21,569 nt of DNA from an uncultured Eubacteriales bacterium (GCA_902491535.1 CABUHS010000031.1:1-21569), one strand, 5' to 3'; numbered from the stretch's first letter, positions 1-8,808 are shown. Numbers and translations are program-made. The notes: generated by a model from the sequence alone, not told the origin.

Positions 1-204
1 CTCGCCGAGACGCTTCAGAAATATATATTCGAAATGAGACATAATGTCTTCGGCGGTGAGATTATCCGGATTCCTTGAGACATATGGCATAAGTGCTTCA
101 ATTCCGTGCATCGGATCCCAATCCGGTTCGTAAAGAAGTGTGTGACCGTAATCAAACATTATCATTTTTGGAAGTATGTTTATTTTGCCTGTTTTTTTAT
201 ACAT
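1..204 (-). CDS. HAD-family hydrolase, N-terminal 68 residues (cut by window edge)
   Basis: Reading the minus strand from an ATG at 204 gives 68 uninterrupted codons to the window edge. Residues 15-23 read IMFDYGHTL, a hydrophobic strand followed by D-x-G-x-T. This matches HAD motif I with nucleophile Asp18 and Gly in place of the second Asp, as in many subfamily-I members written FDxGxTL. The start is supported by CGGAG about eight bases upstream (minus strand, around 212-216). The remaining HAD motifs lie outside the window, so the substrate cannot be guessed. It is divergent from the downstream beta-helix genes. What is seen: the start, the RBS and motif I. The family call is inference from one motif. 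Confidence 0.7.
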   Translation of the reverse strand, partial: MYKKTGKINILPKMIMFDYGHTLLYEPDWDPMHGIEALMPYVSRNPDNLTAEDIMSHFEYIFLKRLGE

Positions 205-232
205 ATATGATACTCCGATCTTTTGTCTTTTT

Positions 233-261
233 ATTGTAACGCTTTTTCGGTTAAATTGAAA
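233..261 (-). promoter_or_regulatory. Possible sigma-A promoter for the HAD gene
   Basis: On the minus strand TTTCAA (256-261) and TACAAT (233-238) are separated by 17 bp, about 30 bp upstream of the ATG at 204. The -10 is good (5/6) but the -35 is weak (3/6), so this is tentative. Confidence 0.35.
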
Positions 262-333
262 GAGTTTGTAATTTAATGAAGGAAAATATTGTACAAAAAA
301 TGTTTTAATTTAATAATTTTTTTGTCATATACG

Positions 334-362
334 TTGACATGAGATGTGTTATATGTTATAAT
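334..362 (+). promoter_or_regulatory. Consensus extended -10 sigma-A promoter for the beta-helix gene pair
   Basis: TTGACA at 334-339 and TATAAT at 357-362 are both exact consensus with a 17-bp spacer. A TG one base upstream of the -10 (354-355) makes it an extended -10. Predicted start is near 369, leaving a roughly 100-nt AT-rich leader before the ATG at 472 in which I see no convincing fold. Confidence 0.85.
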
Positions 363-471
363 CTCAATGAAGTATTTGGAATTTTAATGTTAATATTATA
401 CAAATAAAATTTTTGTGATTAAATATTTTTGCGGATATTATCTGTTGATAAAGAGAAAGAGGTATTGATTT

Positions 472-2628
472 ATGAAAAAAGCACCTGAGAGACTTTGCGT
501 ATCGGTACTGTCGCTGCTTATGTCGGCATCAGTAACTTTTTCACCGCTTTTATTTTCCGGCGGTATATATGCTGCGGATGAAGAAAAAACGGCCCTTGAG
601 TATTATATTTCGCCGCTTGGCAGTGACGATGCAGCAGGAACTGTCGATGCACCGTTTGCGACGATCGAAAAAGCACGGAATACGGTACGTGAGCTTGCAT
701 CGAAGGGGGACGGACTTCCGGACGGCGGTGTTACCGTATATCTTAGAGGCGGAAGATATCCTGTTACTTCGACGATATCATTTACAAGTGCTGACAGCGG
801 AACTGCGGACTGCCCGATAACATATGCGGCATATAAAAATGAAGAGGTATTCATTGACGGAGGAGTTATTCTCTCTGCTGATAAATTTACTACTCCGGAT
901 GACGGGATGCTTTCCAGAATTACCGATCCCGATGCGAAAGCAAATCTGCTTATGTATGATATGAAATCTGAGGGACTTGATTATTCCGAGGTCGTTCATA
1001 AAGGTACTCACAGTGCGGTTCTTCCCGATTGCAGGCTGTATATTGACGGCGAGCGCCAGTGGCTCGGAAGATACCCTGACAATACGAAAGAGAACTCTTA
1101 TGTGTATTTCGAGGACGTTGACGGAAATACATATAAAGACAGTGCCGGAAGGGTGCAAAACTGGTCGGAGAAGAGCATTTCCGAAGCTAAGATCTACGGA
1201 ACGTTTCAGATCGACTGGATCGCTGCGTCGGCGGAAATAGAAGGATATGATGCAGATACCGGCCGTGTAACTTATAGGGGCACGAACGGATACGCCGAGG
1301 CGACTCCTATTGGCAGATATTTTTATTATAATGTTCCGGAGGAGATAGATGTTCCCGGAGAATACTATATCGACCGCGACAGAGGTATGCTTTATTTGTA
1401 TATGCCTGACGGTTATGAAGATAAGCAGATAAGCTTTGCGCAGTTTAAGGGAGATCTTATAAAGGTAAAAGCTGATTATATTACATTTGAAGGCATAACG
1501 TTTGAAAATTCTGTTGACAATCTGCTGAAAGTTACCGGAGATCATGTGACGCTTAAGGATTGTACATTCAGGTGTGCAGGACAAAAGGCAATCAGTGCAT
1601 CGGATTGCAGCTATTTCAGACTTACAGACAGTGAGATATATTCGATCGGAAGAACGGGAATCACAAATGATCGCTGCGGCGATATAAACCGTCTGATATC
1701 TTCCGGAAACGTAATAGACAATAATAATTTCCATCATTTTGCCGAGCTTGACAGAGTATACAACAACGCGGTCAATATCGGAAACGGATGCGGATATCTT
1801 GTCGCTCACAATGAAATATGGTACGGACCTCATCAGGGAATGGGATTTTCCGGCCTTGATATTTCAATAGAGTATAATTATTTTCACGATGTATGTTATG
1901 AATCCAATGATGCCGGGGCGATCTATACTTACGGCGGAGGCTGGGGTTCCGGCGGACTCTATATACACGATAACATTTTTGAAAATGTAATAAATAATTC
2001 GAATATACCCGGAGCGCCCGTTTCTATATATATAGATGCGGCGAGCGGCTGTGCAAATATACGCTCTAATCTCATAGTAAATTCTAACGGCTTCGGAATC
2101 CTTACCGGAGGGCATGATATAGAGGTCAGAGATAATCTTCTTATTAATTCTACGGTAGAACTGCACTCGGCGGCATATTATAAAATTCTTGACGACTATA
2201 CTGCATGGGCGGCAGATGAAAACGGTCCGGTATCGACATTCCCGCTCGGAATGAACTGGCAGAGTATTCTCGATCCGGACCGCGCTCCGGCATTCGGCGC
2301 AAAAATATGGGCGTACAGATATCCGTGGACAATGCTTATAAAGACAACAAATGTTTATGATCTTCAGGACCGTTTTGTCGGTTATGCTTACGGAGACGGA
2401 TGCATGAGACAGAATATTACCTGCGGTAAGTCGGAAAATCTTGTCACTAAAACCGCCGGCCGTCTTGTGAATGTCAGAGATAATTTGTATTTGAGCAATA
2501 CCGATGCTTTGGGACTTGCCGATTGGAAAAGCGGAGATTACAGACTTACAGAGGATACTAAAATATATCGCTATATTCCCGGATTTAAATACTGCGACGT
2601 TGAAAATGTCGGGATAACCGGAAAATGA
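472..2628 (+). CDS. Secreted parallel beta-helix protein, GH141-like (copy 1)
   Basis: This is a 718-residue exported protein. A signal peptide spans about residues 1-34 (Lys-rich start, hydrophobic core, IYA-A cleavage site). The mature N-terminus reads YISPLGSDDAAGT...PFATIEKAR, the entry motif typical of secreted right-handed beta-helix glycosidases. The body is rich in short Asn/Asp-containing turns (for example residues around 340-560), as expected of beta-helix coils. The whole-length pattern fits GH141, whose characterised members, as I recall, include an alpha-L-fucosidase acting on pectin RG-II and a xylanase. Two conserved Asp in DAGAIY (Asp480) and YIDA (Asp522), 42 residues apart, are my candidates for the acid pair. 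Start: ATG with AGAGG nine bases upstream. It is paralogous to the next gene and probably co-transcribed with it from the strong promoter at 334-362. Substrate is unknown; another beta-helix family (pectinase-like) is the alternative. Confidence 0.7.
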   Translation: MKKAPERLCVSVLSLLMSASVTFSPLLFSGGIYAADEEKTALEYYISPLGSDDAAGTVDAPFATIEKARNTVRELASKGDGLPDGGVTVYLRGGRYPVTSTISFTSADSGTADCPITYAAYKNEEVFIDGGVILSADKFTTPDDGMLSRITDPDAKANLLMYDMKSEGLDYSEVVHKGTHSAVLPDCRLYIDGERQWLGRYPDNTKENSYVYFEDVDGNTYKDSAGRVQNWSEKSISEAKIYGTFQIDWIAASAEIEGYDADTGRVTYRGTNGYAEATPIGRYFYYNVPEEIDVPGEYYIDRDRGMLYLYMPDGYEDKQISFAQFKGDLIKVKADYITFEGITFENSVDNLLKVTGDHVTLKDCTFRCAGQKAISASDCSYFRLTDSEIYSIGRTGITNDRCGDINRLISSGNVIDNNNFHHFAELDRVYNNAVNIGNGCGYLVAHNEIWYGPHQGMGFSGLDISIEYNYFHDVCYESNDAGAIYTYGGGWGSGGLYIHDNIFENVINNSNIPGAPVSIYIDAASGCANIRSNLIVNSNGFGILTGGHDIEVRDNLLINSTVELHSAAYYKILDDYTAWAADENGPVSTFPLGMNWQSILDPDRAPAFGAKIWAYRYPWTMLIKTTNVYDLQDRFVGYAYGDGCMRQNITCGKSENLVTKTAGRLVNVRDNLYLSNTDALGLADWKSGDYRLTEDTKIYRYIPGFKYCDVENVGITGK

Positions 2629-2705
2629 TCAAATTAAATTTAATAAAATAGCAGAGCCTTGTATAAGGTAGTTTTGACTTGACAGTGTTTGAAGGAGAAT
2701 GGAAT

Positions 2706-4859
2706 ATGAGATTTTATTTTAACAAATTCAGACTGACAGCGGTTTCTTTGCTTGTTACGGCTATAATACCGCTTTCCGCGATAGTCGGTTCGGTAGGTAT
2801 ATATGCCGATGAGACGGATGTAACGGAATTTTATATTTCTGAAACAGGAAGTGATGATGCGCCTGGTACGGCAGATGCTCCGTTTGCGACGATCGAAAAG
2901 GCACGTGATACAATACGTGAACTTGCAGCTTCTGACGGACTTCCGGACGGCGGAATAACGGTATATATTCACGGAGGAAGATACCCTGTTTCGAAAACAA
3001 TAAAGTTTACAGAAGCGGACAGCGGCACGGCGGCATGTCCGATCACATATAAGGCATACGGAGACGGCGAGGTTTATATAGACGGAGGCGTTACTCTGTC
3101 CCCCGACAAATTTACGGCAGCCGATGATGCTATGCTTTCGAGGGTGATAGATACCGGGGCTAAAGCCAATCTTATGGTTTATGATCTGAAGGCGGACGGA
3201 ATTGATTATTCCGAATATGTGCGTCTGGGAGCGCACCGGTCAATTCTTCCGGATTGCAGACTGTATATTGACGGAGAGCGTCAGTGGATCGGACGGTATC
3301 CGAATAATGCGAAAGAAAACGGATATGTATATTTCGAGGATCTTGACGGATGTACATATAAAGACAGCGCGGGGCGTATAAAAAACTGGTCGGAACAGAG
3401 CATGCGTGAAGCAAAAATGTACGGAATGTTCCCTCTCGACTGGCTTGCGTCATCTGCTACGATTGCAGAATATGACAGAGAATCTGAGCGCGTGACATTT
3501 AATTTAACCTCACAGCTTGTTCTTGAGGCATCTTCGATGGGAAGATATTTTTATTACAATGTTCCCGAGGAAATAGATGTCCCCGGTGAATATTATATTG
3601 ACAGGGACTCAGGAAAACTGTATATCTATATGCCTGACGGTTATGAAGAAAAAAATATCAGTTTTTCGCAGCTTGAGAGTGATCTTATAAAAATAAAAGC
3701 CGACTATTTAACATTTGAAAATGTAGTATTTCAAAATGTAGTAAATAATCTTATCACGGTTACCGGTGATCACGCAACATTTAAAGACTGTACTTTCCGA
3801 TGCGCCGGGCAGAATGCTTTAAATGTATCGAATTGCTGTTATTTCAGGCTTACAGACAGCGAAATATACTCTTTAGGAAGTACGGGAGTCGCTCTTAACG
3901 GCTGCGGCGATATAAAACGTATGATATCCTCCGGAAATGTAATATACAATAACAGTTTCCATAATTTTGCGGAGCTGAACCGTATATATAATAATGCAAT
4001 AGATGTAACCTCCGGATGCGGAATGCTTATATCACATAATGAAATAAGTGATGCGCCGCATCAGGCTATTGGATTTAACAGCGCCGATGTTATTATTGAG
4101 TACAACTATATTCATGATGTGTGTTTTGAATCAAGCGATGCGGGTGCCATTTATTCATTCGGATGCGGATGGGCGGCAGGCGGGCTTTCCATACATGATA
4201 ATATTTTCGAAAATATAATAAATAACTCTGACATTCCGGGATCGCCTATTGCAATATATATGGATGCCGGAGTCGGATGTGCGAATGTACGCTCTAACCT
4301 GATTGTAAACACAAGGGGAGTCGGCATACTTGTCGGAGGACAGGATACCGAGCTTAGAGATAATCTGTTCATAAATTCATCTGTTCAATTTCATTCAGGA
4401 GCATACTATTTAGTACCCGACGATCATACGGCATGGGCAGGCGGTCTTGAAAATGAATGTCCGGTTTCGGTATTTCCTGAAGGAATGAACTGGGAGAGCA
4501 TTCTTGATCCGAGCCGCGCTCCGGCGTTCGGGTCAAAAATGTGGGGATACAGATATCCTTGGACTATGCTGATAAAGACTACAAACGTCTATGATCTTCA
4601 GGATCATTTCGTCGGATATGCTTACGGCGATGCATGCATGAGACAGAATGTATTTTACGGCAGAAATGAGAATGATATTGCCAAAACAGCAAAACGTCTT
4701 GTAAATATACGTGATAATATCAGTCTTTCCGCGCTTGAAGACGTAGGATTTGCCGATTTCAGCAGAGGTGACTACAGACTCACCGAAAAGACAAAAATAT
4801 ATCACGACGTTCCGGGATTCAAGTATTGCGATGTGGAAAATGTCGGACGTATTCAATAA
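2706..4859 (+). CDS. Secreted parallel beta-helix protein, GH141-like (copy 2)
   Basis: This is a 717-residue exported paralogue of the preceding gene, colinear over its full length and by eye roughly two thirds identical. The C-terminal segment is nearly the same, ending PGFKYCDVENVG in both. I chose the ATG at 2706 because GGAG sits eight bases upstream (2694-2697); a TTG further upstream would place the signal peptide badly. The signal peptide covers about residues 1-34 and ends IYA-D. The two candidate catalytic Asp are kept at the same 42-residue spacing (Asp478 and Asp520). Divergence is concentrated in turns around the putative cleft, for example copy 1 YTYGGGWGSGG against YSFGCGWAAGG here, which may reflect different substrates. 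It lies 77 bp after copy 1 with no terminator between, so an operon is likely. Confidence 0.7.
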   Translation: MRFYFNKFRLTAVSLLVTAIIPLSAIVGSVGIYADETDVTEFYISETGSDDAPGTADAPFATIEKARDTIRELAASDGLPDGGITVYIHGGRYPVSKTIKFTEADSGTAACPITYKAYGDGEVYIDGGVTLSPDKFTAADDAMLSRVIDTGAKANLMVYDLKADGIDYSEYVRLGAHRSILPDCRLYIDGERQWIGRYPNNAKENGYVYFEDLDGCTYKDSAGRIKNWSEQSMREAKMYGMFPLDWLASSATIAEYDRESERVTFNLTSQLVLEASSMGRYFYYNVPEEIDVPGEYYIDRDSGKLYIYMPDGYEEKNISFSQLESDLIKIKADYLTFENVVFQNVVNNLITVTGDHATFKDCTFRCAGQNALNVSNCCYFRLTDSEIYSLGSTGVALNGCGDIKRMISSGNVIYNNSFHNFAELNRIYNNAIDVTSGCGMLISHNEISDAPHQAIGFNSADVIIEYNYIHDVCFESSDAGAIYSFGCGWAAGGLSIHDNIFENIINNSDIPGSPIAIYMDAGVGCANVRSNLIVNTRGVGILVGGQDTELRDNLFINSSVQFHSGAYYLVPDDHTAWAGGLENECPVSVFPEGMNWESILDPSRAPAFGSKMWGYRYPWTMLIKTTNVYDLQDHFVGYAYGDACMRQNVFYGRNENDIAKTAKRLVNIRDNISLSALEDVGFADFSRGDYRLTEKTKIYHDVPGFKYCDVENVGRIQ

Positions 4860-5049
4860 GGGTTTGTCCCGTCATAGGGTGAAGACAAGGGCACTGAGCA
4901 GCAGTGCCGCGATCAGTAGGAGATTGTACTCCTGCTGATTGCGAATATAGAATCTGCCGCCTATAGAGGCAGAGGACATCTTGCCCGCAGTTATAAACTG
5001 ATTGTACTGAAAAAGAGAGAAATACAGATGGCTGTATTTCTCTCTTTTT
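4860..5049 (+). ncRNA. Candidate structured non-coding RNA with its own terminator
   Basis: Directly after the copy 2 stop codon lies about 150 nt that folds into consecutive strong hairpins. GGCACTG/CAGTGCC pairs at 4890-4896 with 4902-4908. A 14-bp stem pairs 4909-4922 with 4929-4942, including G.U pairs. TCTGCC/GGCAGA pairs at 4953-4958 with 4968-4973. CAGTT/AACTG pairs at 4988-4992 with 4996-5000. TGTCC (4865-4869) can pair with GGACA (4974-4978) to close a multibranch junction. The block ends in the 18-bp terminator hairpin at 5010-5049. No long open frame has a ribosome binding site here. The promoter is unclear (weak TTGCGA/TATTCA at 4826-4855), so it could be processed from the upstream mRNA. 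It is not tmRNA, SRP RNA or RNase P RNA by their hallmark motifs. The raiA motif is one family worth testing. The structure is seen directly; RNA identity is inference. Confidence 0.55.
5010..5049 (+). terminator. 18-bp perfect intrinsic terminator hairpin
   Basis: AAAAAGAGAGAAATACAG (5010-5027), loop ATGG, then its exact complement (5032-5049). The 3' arm ends in five T, followed by GTTTG. The A-rich 5' arm means it could also work in reverse. It separates the beta-helix/ncRNA unit from the TerB operon promoter 36 bp further on. Confidence 0.85.
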
Positions 5050-5085
5050 GTTTGACTTTTTGAGATAAAACAATTACCCGGAATA

Positions 5086-5114
5086 TTGACATACCGAATT
5101 ATATGTGATAAAAT
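5086..5114 (+). promoter_or_regulatory. Extended -10 sigma-A promoter of the TerB-ATPase operon
   Basis: TTGACA (5086-5091), 17-bp spacer, TAAAAT (5109-5114) with TG at 5106-5107. Predicted start near 5121, giving a leader of only about 15 nt before the GTG at 5136. Confidence 0.75.
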
Positions 5115-5135
5115 AATAAGATAGGATAGAATACT

Positions 5136-7397
5136 GTGAAAGGAATGTGTGCCGATTTGGAACGCCGGAATTTAAGCAGCGACCGACCGCCGTCTGACGG
5201 CTTTTGGGATCTTTCAGAATTTTCCGTAAAGCCGTCTGATAAACGCATGCCGGAATTCTCATCGGACACTGATGCAGTTCTGATAAATGTCGGTGATACG
5301 GACAGTATCTCGGAACTTTCCGGTCACTGTAACAGCGGCGCTGTTTGTACGGACGATTCCGTAAGTCCGGAGATTAACGGTTTTTCTGATGATATACGCC
5401 GTGAGAAAGTAAGCTTTGGCGACAGTAAGGTTTCTTCAGGTGACAATAAGTCTCAGGACGAACCGAACTATGCAGAGCGCGGCGGCAGATCTGAAATTCA
5501 CAGGTATTCGGAACTCTTTGATTTGTCATGCGAATCTGAAGAAGATCTGTACCGTATAGATCTCGGAGATGAATCAGAAGGCAGTACATCCTGCGAGAGC
5601 TTGCATGACGACCGCGATACCGAGCTTTCAAAATTGTTTGAGAGACTTCGCAAGCGTACACAGCTTGAGAAAGCGGCGGAAAATACTGCCGGACGCAGAG
5701 AATATGTACTTGATTCCGGCTATACCGTCTCTGTTCCGCGTGCTGGTATGACACGCAGCAGCGATATAATACGGTCGTACGAATCAGATCATCCGCTTAT
5801 CGGAAATATAGAAATTCTCCGGTGGCCTTCAGTTTACTCTTTTTACGAAAAATTCAGGTCGGATGCGATCAGATATTTTTCGGAAGAAGGGCATGAGTGT
5901 GAATACGAGGATTTTATCTCTTTTGTTCCTCAGTACTCCGCCATGACTTCCGCACAGAAAGAATACTATTTCAGATGGCGCAGCTGCCTGCGAAGAGGAG
6001 AATATATTAAGGCTTCAAAGAGCTATGTTCTTCTGCTTTTATGTGAGATAATCAATCTTCCCGATCTTCTTGATCCCCGCGACGGAATAAAGCTTATGTG
6101 CGAGCTTGTCGTTCACTATAATGAAAATATATACGGAATAAGAAGATCGGTTTCGGCGTGGATCCGTGACTACTGTCTGATACACGGCGTTTCTGTTCCT
6201 GCCGGATATATTGACGAGGTTGCTTCATATGCCGGAAATGCGATAGCTCTTCCCGAATTTTTTGTGAAGTATGATCCTGTGACGAAAAAGCCCGATCCTC
6301 TTTCATTGCTTAATATGATGTCGCATTATTCATGGAAGGACAGTAAATATATAAACGGCGAAAACCGTGAACTGTTTGAAAAATATATGACAGAAGCGCT
6401 TACCGCTGCTTATGATGCGTGCGGCGGCGAGCTGATTCCCGAAGACGGCCGGACTCAGATGAGTAAATATGTTTCCGAAGCGTACAGCGGTGCTGTATGT
6501 ACTTCAGATGTGAAATGCAGAATAAAACTGACGTATCGCAAATGCGACGGTGCTGATGAGTACAGATATGCTACCGGAATAATAAAGTATGCGGAAAACT
6601 GTACAAGACGGCTTCTCGGGATAAAGGCAAGATTTAAGATTTCAGAACTTCCGCGCAGAGCGACCGAGGCTGTAGACGGATATTTTGCTCCGCTGTTTGA
6701 AGAGCAGATGCTCAGGCGCAAGCACCGGAAAGAGCAGAAACTGCTGCGTGCAGAGAGTATTCCGGAATATGAAAAGCTGTATGATGCCGAAAGTACCGGG
6801 CTGTCGTTTGAGCATGCGTTGGAAATTGAAAAAAGTTCATGGGAGATAACAAAGCGGCTTGTGGATGCGTTCGGAAATTCTGACGGCAATATCGCCGAAG
6901 GCTCCGAATCCGGTTCGGACAGGAGTTCTGACGAAACTCTAACCGCTTCAGACGAAGATATTAATAAAGTCTCGGAAATAAACTCCGACAATAAATTATC
7001 AGAATGTTATGAAATAGAAGCTTCAGATCCTGATGAGCATAAATTGTTTAAGACTCCGGAAGGAGATACGGCATATAAAAGCGGAGAAGTGTGCAGTTCA
7101 GACGGATGTAACGCCGCAAATCAGACTGGCGAAAATTTCGGCTCGAACGGTTCATGCAGTGTAAATAACAGCGGCGAAGAGCTATGCAGACAGGGCATAA
7201 TATTGCTTTTAAACGGAGATTCACGCGGATTTGAACAGTTGGCGAATGAAAACAGGCTCTTACCTGACACTCTTGCTGAAAGAATAAATGAGCTTTTGTA
7301 TGACAGCGTCGGAGATATCGTTCTGCAGCAGAGCGGCGGCGGATACGCTGTTATAGATGATTACAGGACAGAAACGGAGGAATTTGCTTATGGCTGA
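5136..7397 (+). CDS. TerB_N/TerB_C domain protein
   Basis: This 753-residue protein resembles the TerB_N/TerB_C proteins that in Bacillota sit beside DUF2791 ATPases and are proposed to be scaffolds or sensors in DNA-processing or stress/defence complexes (known of the family; no activity shown). Residues 1 to about 225 are an acidic Ser/Asp/Glu-rich, probably disordered region. Residues about 230-370 carry the TerB_N core, including Tyr234, MTSAQKEYYFRWRSC (Trp281) and LLLLCEIINL. After a second low-complexity acidic linker (about 590-670), the last 65 residues (LPDTLAERINELLYDSVGDI) look like the TerB_C end. No signal peptide or membrane segment. The start is a GTG with AGGA (5123-5126) nine bases upstream; the ATG at 5145 has its purine run too close. 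Its stop overlaps the next gene by 8 bp, indicating coupled translation. Confidence 0.7.
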   Translation: MKGMCADLERRNLSSDRPPSDGFWDLSEFSVKPSDKRMPEFSSDTDAVLINVGDTDSISELSGHCNSGAVCTDDSVSPEINGFSDDIRREKVSFGDSKVSSGDNKSQDEPNYAERGGRSEIHRYSELFDLSCESEEDLYRIDLGDESEGSTSCESLHDDRDTELSKLFERLRKRTQLEKAAENTAGRREYVLDSGYTVSVPRAGMTRSSDIIRSYESDHPLIGNIEILRWPSVYSFYEKFRSDAIRYFSEEGHECEYEDFISFVPQYSAMTSAQKEYYFRWRSCLRRGEYIKASKSYVLLLLCEIINLPDLLDPRDGIKLMCELVVHYNENIYGIRRSVSAWIRDYCLIHGVSVPAGYIDEVASYAGNAIALPEFFVKYDPVTKKPDPLSLLNMMSHYSWKDSKYINGENRELFEKYMTEALTAAYDACGGELIPEDGRTQMSKYVSEAYSGAVCTSDVKCRIKLTYRKCDGADEYRYATGIIKYAENCTRRLLGIKARFKISELPRRATEAVDGYFAPLFEEQMLRRKHRKEQKLLRAESIPEYEKLYDAESTGLSFEHALEIEKSSWEITKRLVDAFGNSDGNIAEGSESGSDRSSDETLTASDEDINKVSEINSDNKLSECYEIEASDPDEHKLFKTPEGDTAYKSGEVCSSDGCNAANQTGENFGSNGSCSVNNSGEELCRQGIILLLNGDSRGFEQLANENRLLPDTLAERINELLYDSVGDIVLQQSGGGYAVIDDYRTETEEFAYG

Positions 7398-8772
7398 AAA
7401 AAATGAAAATACAGCTTTTTCAGGAAGTGGCGTTTCATCAGGAAGAACCGCGGTTCCGAAGAGGATCCTCTCTGCGCTTATAAGCTCAGTATCTGCCGGT
7501 GTTGTACCCCGCACTGGCGCTCCGTATATAGCGATCGGACGTACCGATGAAATATCTGCGCTGCTCTCCGATCTTGAAAAGATAAGCGACGGCGGATCGG
7601 CTATGCGCTTTATTATCGGAAGATACGGAAGCGGAAAAAGCTTTCTTATGCAGCTTATACGTGGCTATGCGACTGAGCGCGGCTTTATTACTGCCGACGC
7701 AGATCTGTCTCCGGAACGCAGGATATGCGGCGGTAACGGAACGGGTATTGCAACCTACCGGGAACTTATAAAGAATCTGGCATGTAAATCGTCTCCTGAC
7801 GGAGGAGCGCTTCCTGTTATGATATCAAAATGGCTGTCATCGGTTCAGGGCGAGCTTGCCGAATCCGGACTTAAACCGGGAAGCGATGAATTTAACGCGG
7901 CTGTTTCAAAGCGGATATACGCTACTGCACGCGAGCTTCAGGATCATGTCGGGGGATTTGACTTTGCATCGGTGATATCGACCTATTACGATGCCGTTGT
8001 TTCGGACGACGATGAAAAGAAAAGCTGCTGTCTTAAGTGGCTGCGCGGCGAATACCGTACAAAGACCGAGGCTAAGCGCGATCTGCCGGTAGGCGATATT
8101 ATCGGAGACGAAAACTGGCATGATATGATAAAACTGCTTGCCGTGTTTGCAAGAAAGACAGGGTATCGCGGACTTGTAGTATTTATAGACGAGTGTGTAA
8201 ACCTTTATAAGATCACGAACCGGGTGTCGCGGGAGAATAACTACGAAAAACTGCTTTCGCTGTTTAATGATACGATGCAGGGCAGAGCAGAGGGGCTTGC
8301 GTGGGTATTCGGCGGAACACCTCAGTTTCTTGAGGATCAGAGACGCGGACTGTTCTCTTATGAAGCACTCAGAAGCAGACTTTGTGACAGCCGCTTTGAC
8401 GGCGCCGGATATAAAAATTTGCTGAGTCCGGTGATAAGACTCCGCAGACTTTCGGATAATGAGCTTCTGGCGCTTATCGCGAGAATGACAGAACTTCATG
8501 CGCAGTATTATTCATGGACTCCTCCTGTCGGAAGAGACGATATGGAATTCTTTCTGCGGAGATGCCTTGAGCGTGCCGGAGCGGACTCGCTTCTTACGCC
8601 GCGAGAGCTTCTGCGCGATTATATGGCGGTACTCGGAATTCTTCTGCAGAACAAAGGAGCGAGCTTCGAATCTGTCGTCGGAAAGGTAGAACAGGAGCAG
8701 GCGCCGCACAGCGCTTCATCTGCGCAAACTGATGAATCACGGGGTTTTGATCCCGATATGATAGAATTATAA
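7390..8772 (+). CDS. DUF2791/BrxD-like P-loop ATPase
   Basis: This is a 460-residue AAA-type ATPase. Walker A is GRYGSGKS at 77-84 and Walker B is GLVVFIDE, with Asp267-Glu268. The later segment VFGGTPQFLED and the Arg-containing SRLCDSRF fit sensor and arginine-finger positions. The N-terminal PKRILSALISSVSAGVVPR and the spacing match the BrxC/BrxD (DUF2791) family found in BREX type 2 and in stand-alone TerB-ATPase-helicase operons. The start is the ATG at 7390, with GGAGG (7376-7380) nine bases upstream inside the TerB gene. The genes overlap as ATGGCTGA, so the two products are probably made together and act as a complex. In related loci a DEAD/SNF2-type helicase follows; here alaS follows instead, so the partner is absent or encoded elsewhere. 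Confidence 0.75.
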   Translation: MAEKNENTAFSGSGVSSGRTAVPKRILSALISSVSAGVVPRTGAPYIAIGRTDEISALLSDLEKISDGGSAMRFIIGRYGSGKSFLMQLIRGYATERGFITADADLSPERRICGGNGTGIATYRELIKNLACKSSPDGGALPVMISKWLSSVQGELAESGLKPGSDEFNAAVSKRIYATARELQDHVGGFDFASVISTYYDAVVSDDDEKKSCCLKWLRGEYRTKTEAKRDLPVGDIIGDENWHDMIKLLAVFARKTGYRGLVVFIDECVNLYKITNRVSRENNYEKLLSLFNDTMQGRAEGLAWVFGGTPQFLEDQRRGLFSYEALRSRLCDSRFDGAGYKNLLSPVIRLRRLSDNELLALIARMTELHAQYYSWTPPVGRDDMEFFLRRCLERAGADSLLTPRELLRDYMAVLGILLQNKGASFESVVGKVEQEQAPHSASSAQTDESRGFDPDMIEL

Positions 8773-8793
8773 AATAATTATAAACTATATAAA

Positions 8794-8808
8794 ATAACCG
8801 ACGGTTAT
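8794..8808. promoter_or_regulatory. Perfect 15-bp palindrome upstream of alaS
   Basis: ATAACCG-A-CGGTTAT lies 22 bp before the alaS start, in the 58-bp gap after the ATPase gene, and runs into TATAAT (8806-8811). The one-base centre argues for a protein-binding dyad rather than an RNA hairpin. The TATAAT has no -35 partner, so I do not call a promoter. Confidence 0.35.

Noticed and set aside
778..1833. 351-codon open frame antisense to the first GH141-like gene
   Set aside because: No ribosome binding site, no recognisable domain; a similar antisense frame appears in the paralogue because of shared codon bias.
2679..2705. Upstream TTG start for the second GH141-like gene
   Set aside because: The ATG at 2706 has an ideal GGAG eight bases upstream and gives a normal signal peptide; the TTG start would add nine residues covering the RBS.
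4860..5049. SRP RNA, tmRNA, RNase P RNA or 6S RNA
   Set aside because: The hallmark SRP tetraloop region, tmRNA tRNA-like ends, RNase P conserved cores and the single long 6S hairpin are all absent.
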